This document shows, in pieces, positions 27,485-27,849 of a stretch of DNA of 27,849 nt (position 1 is the first letter of the stretch; each line of letters begins with the position of its first letter). Source of the stretch: Baffinella frigidus (taxonomy: Eukaryota > Cryptophyceae > Cryptomonadales > Baffinellaceae). The DNA lies in assembly GCA_026770585.1 (NCBI GenBank), contig MU646339.1, positions 632,651 through 660,499 on the forward strand, in the 5' to 3' direction. The notes under the pieces were generated by a model, which was not told the DNA's origin, made no database searches, and saw only the letters and a program-made list of their open reading frames with translations. A program made the translations under genes and the position numbers.

Positions 27485-27489
27485 CTAAG

Positions 27490-27735
27490 GTTTGGGGTGT
27501 ATGGTTTAGGGTTCAGGGCTTAGGGTTTGGTAGGGTTTAGGGTTGGGGTTTCGAGATGAACACCCCCAGCCCCTTCTGAATCCGGGTTTTGGGTTGACGG
27601 TTTTGGGGTTTGGGGCTTGGGGTTTGGGGTTTGGGGTTTAGGATTTGGGGTTGAGGGTTTGGGGTTTAGGAGTTTGGGTTTGGGGTTTAGGGTTTAGGGT
27701 TTAGGGTTTAGGGTTTGGGGTTTAGGGTTCAGGGA
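27490..27735. repeat. TTTGGGG/TTTAGGG array
   Basis: Upstream intron of e1, interrupted by the e1 5'-end copy. The last 110 nt (27736-27849) show only two GCATGATCGC motifs. Confidence 0.9.
27555..27575 (-). repeat. 5'-end copy of exon e1
   Basis: Encodes KGLGVFI with acceptor attcag, upstream of e1; a telomere-like block separates it from e1. Confidence 0.7.
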
Positions 27736-27849
27736 TGAGAATTCCGAGCACGAATCTGGCGAGAGACGTTGCGATCTTGCATGATCGCTCCATTGCATGA
27801 TCGCAACAGACGACTGATTTGTTTTTAGATTACTGGTCACGTGACGCTC

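Overview
This is a eukaryotic window. It holds no intact prokaryote-style gene. It reads as the 3' two-thirds or so of one very intron-rich protein-coding gene on the minus strand, running from the right edge towards the left (about 27,484 down to 488). Small exons (32-123 nt, GC-rich at third codon positions) have GT donors and AG acceptors. They lie in introns built from plant/green-algal type telomere-like heptamers (TTTAGGG and variants TTCGGG, TTTGGGG, TTTTGGG), minisatellites and foldback elements. The repeat type, the exon GC bias and the N-gap (a draft scaffold) suggest an alga with a large repeat-filled genome. A prasinophyte such as Cymbomonas is my best guess, and that is inference only.

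The product is a four-repeat voltage-gated cation channel (Cav/Nav/NALCN superfamily). I joined exons by hand, checking splice sites and phase. Exons e1-e18 (27,484 to 15,114) sum to 1,311 nt, an open 437-codon stretch: pore helix, filter and S6 of a penultimate repeat (probably III), the III-IV linker, then a complete last repeat (IV) with S1, S2, S3, an S4 with R-R-R-K-K spaced every third residue, S5, a T-G-D-G-W filter and S6. Exons e21-e37 (10,496 to 488) sum to 1,158 nt, again open, with an EF-hand-like start and a long acidic/basic cytosolic tail ending in a stop codon at 488-490. Between them (15.1-10.5 kb) I can place two or three small exons (e19, e19b, e20), but one phase does not close, so at least one exon or splice choice there is missing. 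The 5' part of the gene lies beyond the right edge.

Layout: 1-490 satellite-rich 3' flank; 0.5-10.5 kb C-terminal tail exons; 10.5-15.1 kb repeat- and foldback-rich region; 15.1-22.97 kb repeat IV; 23.86-24.57 kb linker; 25.3-27.5 kb end of repeat III.

The most unusual property is that more than half of the exons have one or both ends copied, from one to several times, into the neighbouring intron. Copies of the 5' end (with acceptor) sit in the upstream intron and copies of the 3' end (with donor) in the downstream intron. Blocks of telomere-like repeat or foldback element separate the copies. One tandem copy of the S5 coding sequence is uninterrupted where the gene itself carries an intron, which is evidence of recent intron gain or precise loss. 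Nearly all intronic telomere-like arrays are oriented so that the transcript reads CCCTAAA, a sequence with neither GT nor AG.
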